Assembly: GCA_030613225.1 (NCBI GenBank)
Contig: JAUWMJ010000261.1
Span: 1 to 5,247, forward strand
Length of the DNA: 5,247 nt
Direction: 5' to 3'
Origin: Desulfobacterales bacterium
Lineage (GTDB): Bacteria; Desulfobacterota; Desulfobacteria; Desulfobacterales; JAUWMJ01
The notes below the pieces were generated by a model, which did not search any database, had not been told where the DNA came from, and was given only the letters and a program-made list of their open reading frames with translations. A program made the translations under genes and the position numbers. This document shows, in pieces, positions 5,115 through 5,247 of this stretch. How positions within the stretch are numbered: position 1 is the stretch's first letter; each line of letters opens with the position of its first letter.

Positions 5115-5247
5115 AAAGCGCCTCCTGAAGAATCTGTTCCCGAAACTGTTTTTTTAGGGCATTCCTGGTAACGAGATCAACAGAACATTGTAGGATGTTT
5201 TCCAAATATTCTTTCAACTCAAGGAAACTGAATATCCCAGGAGTTTG
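5104..5247 (-). CDS. mntA: MntA-like antitoxin nucleotidyltransferase, C-terminal part (5' end outside window)
   Basis: The last 47 residues of a minimal nucleotidyltransferase antitoxin; the catalytic N-terminal part lies beyond the right edge. The visible tail (GIFSFLELKEYLENIL, then a VDLVTRNALKK block and REQILQEALYAV) matches the C-terminal strand and helix of this family, in which the Asp of VDLVT belongs to the nucleotidyltransferase core. The gene ends at TAG 5106-5104, overlapping the hepT start by 11 bases, and carries the hepT ribosome site within its own last codons. In intact systems MntA neutralises HepT by adding AMP to the tyrosine of its RNase motif. Here that motif is gone from the partner, so the antitoxin would have no cognate target at this locus. 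The family call is good from the tail and from the partner; the state of the rest of the gene is unknown. Confidence 0.85.
   Translation of the reverse strand, partial: QTPGIFSFLELKEYLENILQCSVDLVTRNALKKQFREQILQEALYAV

Overview
The window looks like Desulfobacterota (former Deltaproteobacteria). L24 carries two CxxC pairs and has deltaproteobacterial-style sequence. The polysaccharide-export genes, the toxin-antitoxin remnants and the many small palindromic elements would also fit. This placement is inferred from protein character; no database search was possible. The sequence is moderately AT-rich throughout.

Layout. (1) Positions 1-3166, all on the minus strand, hold three genes of an exopolysaccharide assembly locus, in transcription order: a Wzz/GumC-type chain-length determinant (PCP-2), an ExeA/GspA-like AAA ATPase of the kind found in exosortase/EPS clusters, and a CpsD/CapB-like BY-kinase that runs off the left edge. 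The kinase-like protein has lost the Walker A lysine and the Walker A' aspartate, so it looks like a pseudokinase. (2) Positions 3167-3463 are a spacer of about 300 bp with no supported gene. It is dominated by an inverted-repeat element (3195-3422) whose arms are GGTTCA-type repeats. (3) Positions 3464-4365, plus strand, hold rplX and rplE, both intact, but without rplN before them or rpsN after them. The pair is cut out of its usual ribosomal-protein operon. (4) Positions 4366-5247 are a graveyard of toxin-antitoxin genes and palindromic elements. It contains a 106-bp near-perfect palindrome starting on the base after the rplE stop, a truncated tumE-like toxin with an intact promoter/operator, a hepT toxin gene interrupted by a 144-bp foldback element and missing its 3' end, and the 3' end of the partner antitoxin mntA.

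How it fits together. The EPS genes probably form one minus-strand operon: the chain-length protein spans the inner membrane, the kinase-like protein would be its cytoplasmic partner, and the membrane-anchored ATPase is the accessory energy or regulatory component. The rest is accessory DNA shaped by small repeats. A motif close to TAAGCGTTCACAGG occurs four times in alternating orientation. Those copies bound the spacer element, the rplX-rplE segment and the 106-bp palindrome, so the odd isolation of rplX-rplE is either a repeat-mediated rearrangement or an assembly join at repeats.

Most notable observations: the foldback element whose removal at a duplicated TA exactly restores the HepT reading frame; the 106-bp palindrome whose arm differences are almost all G-U pairs on one strand only; the isolated rplX-rplE pair; and the degenerate kinase.
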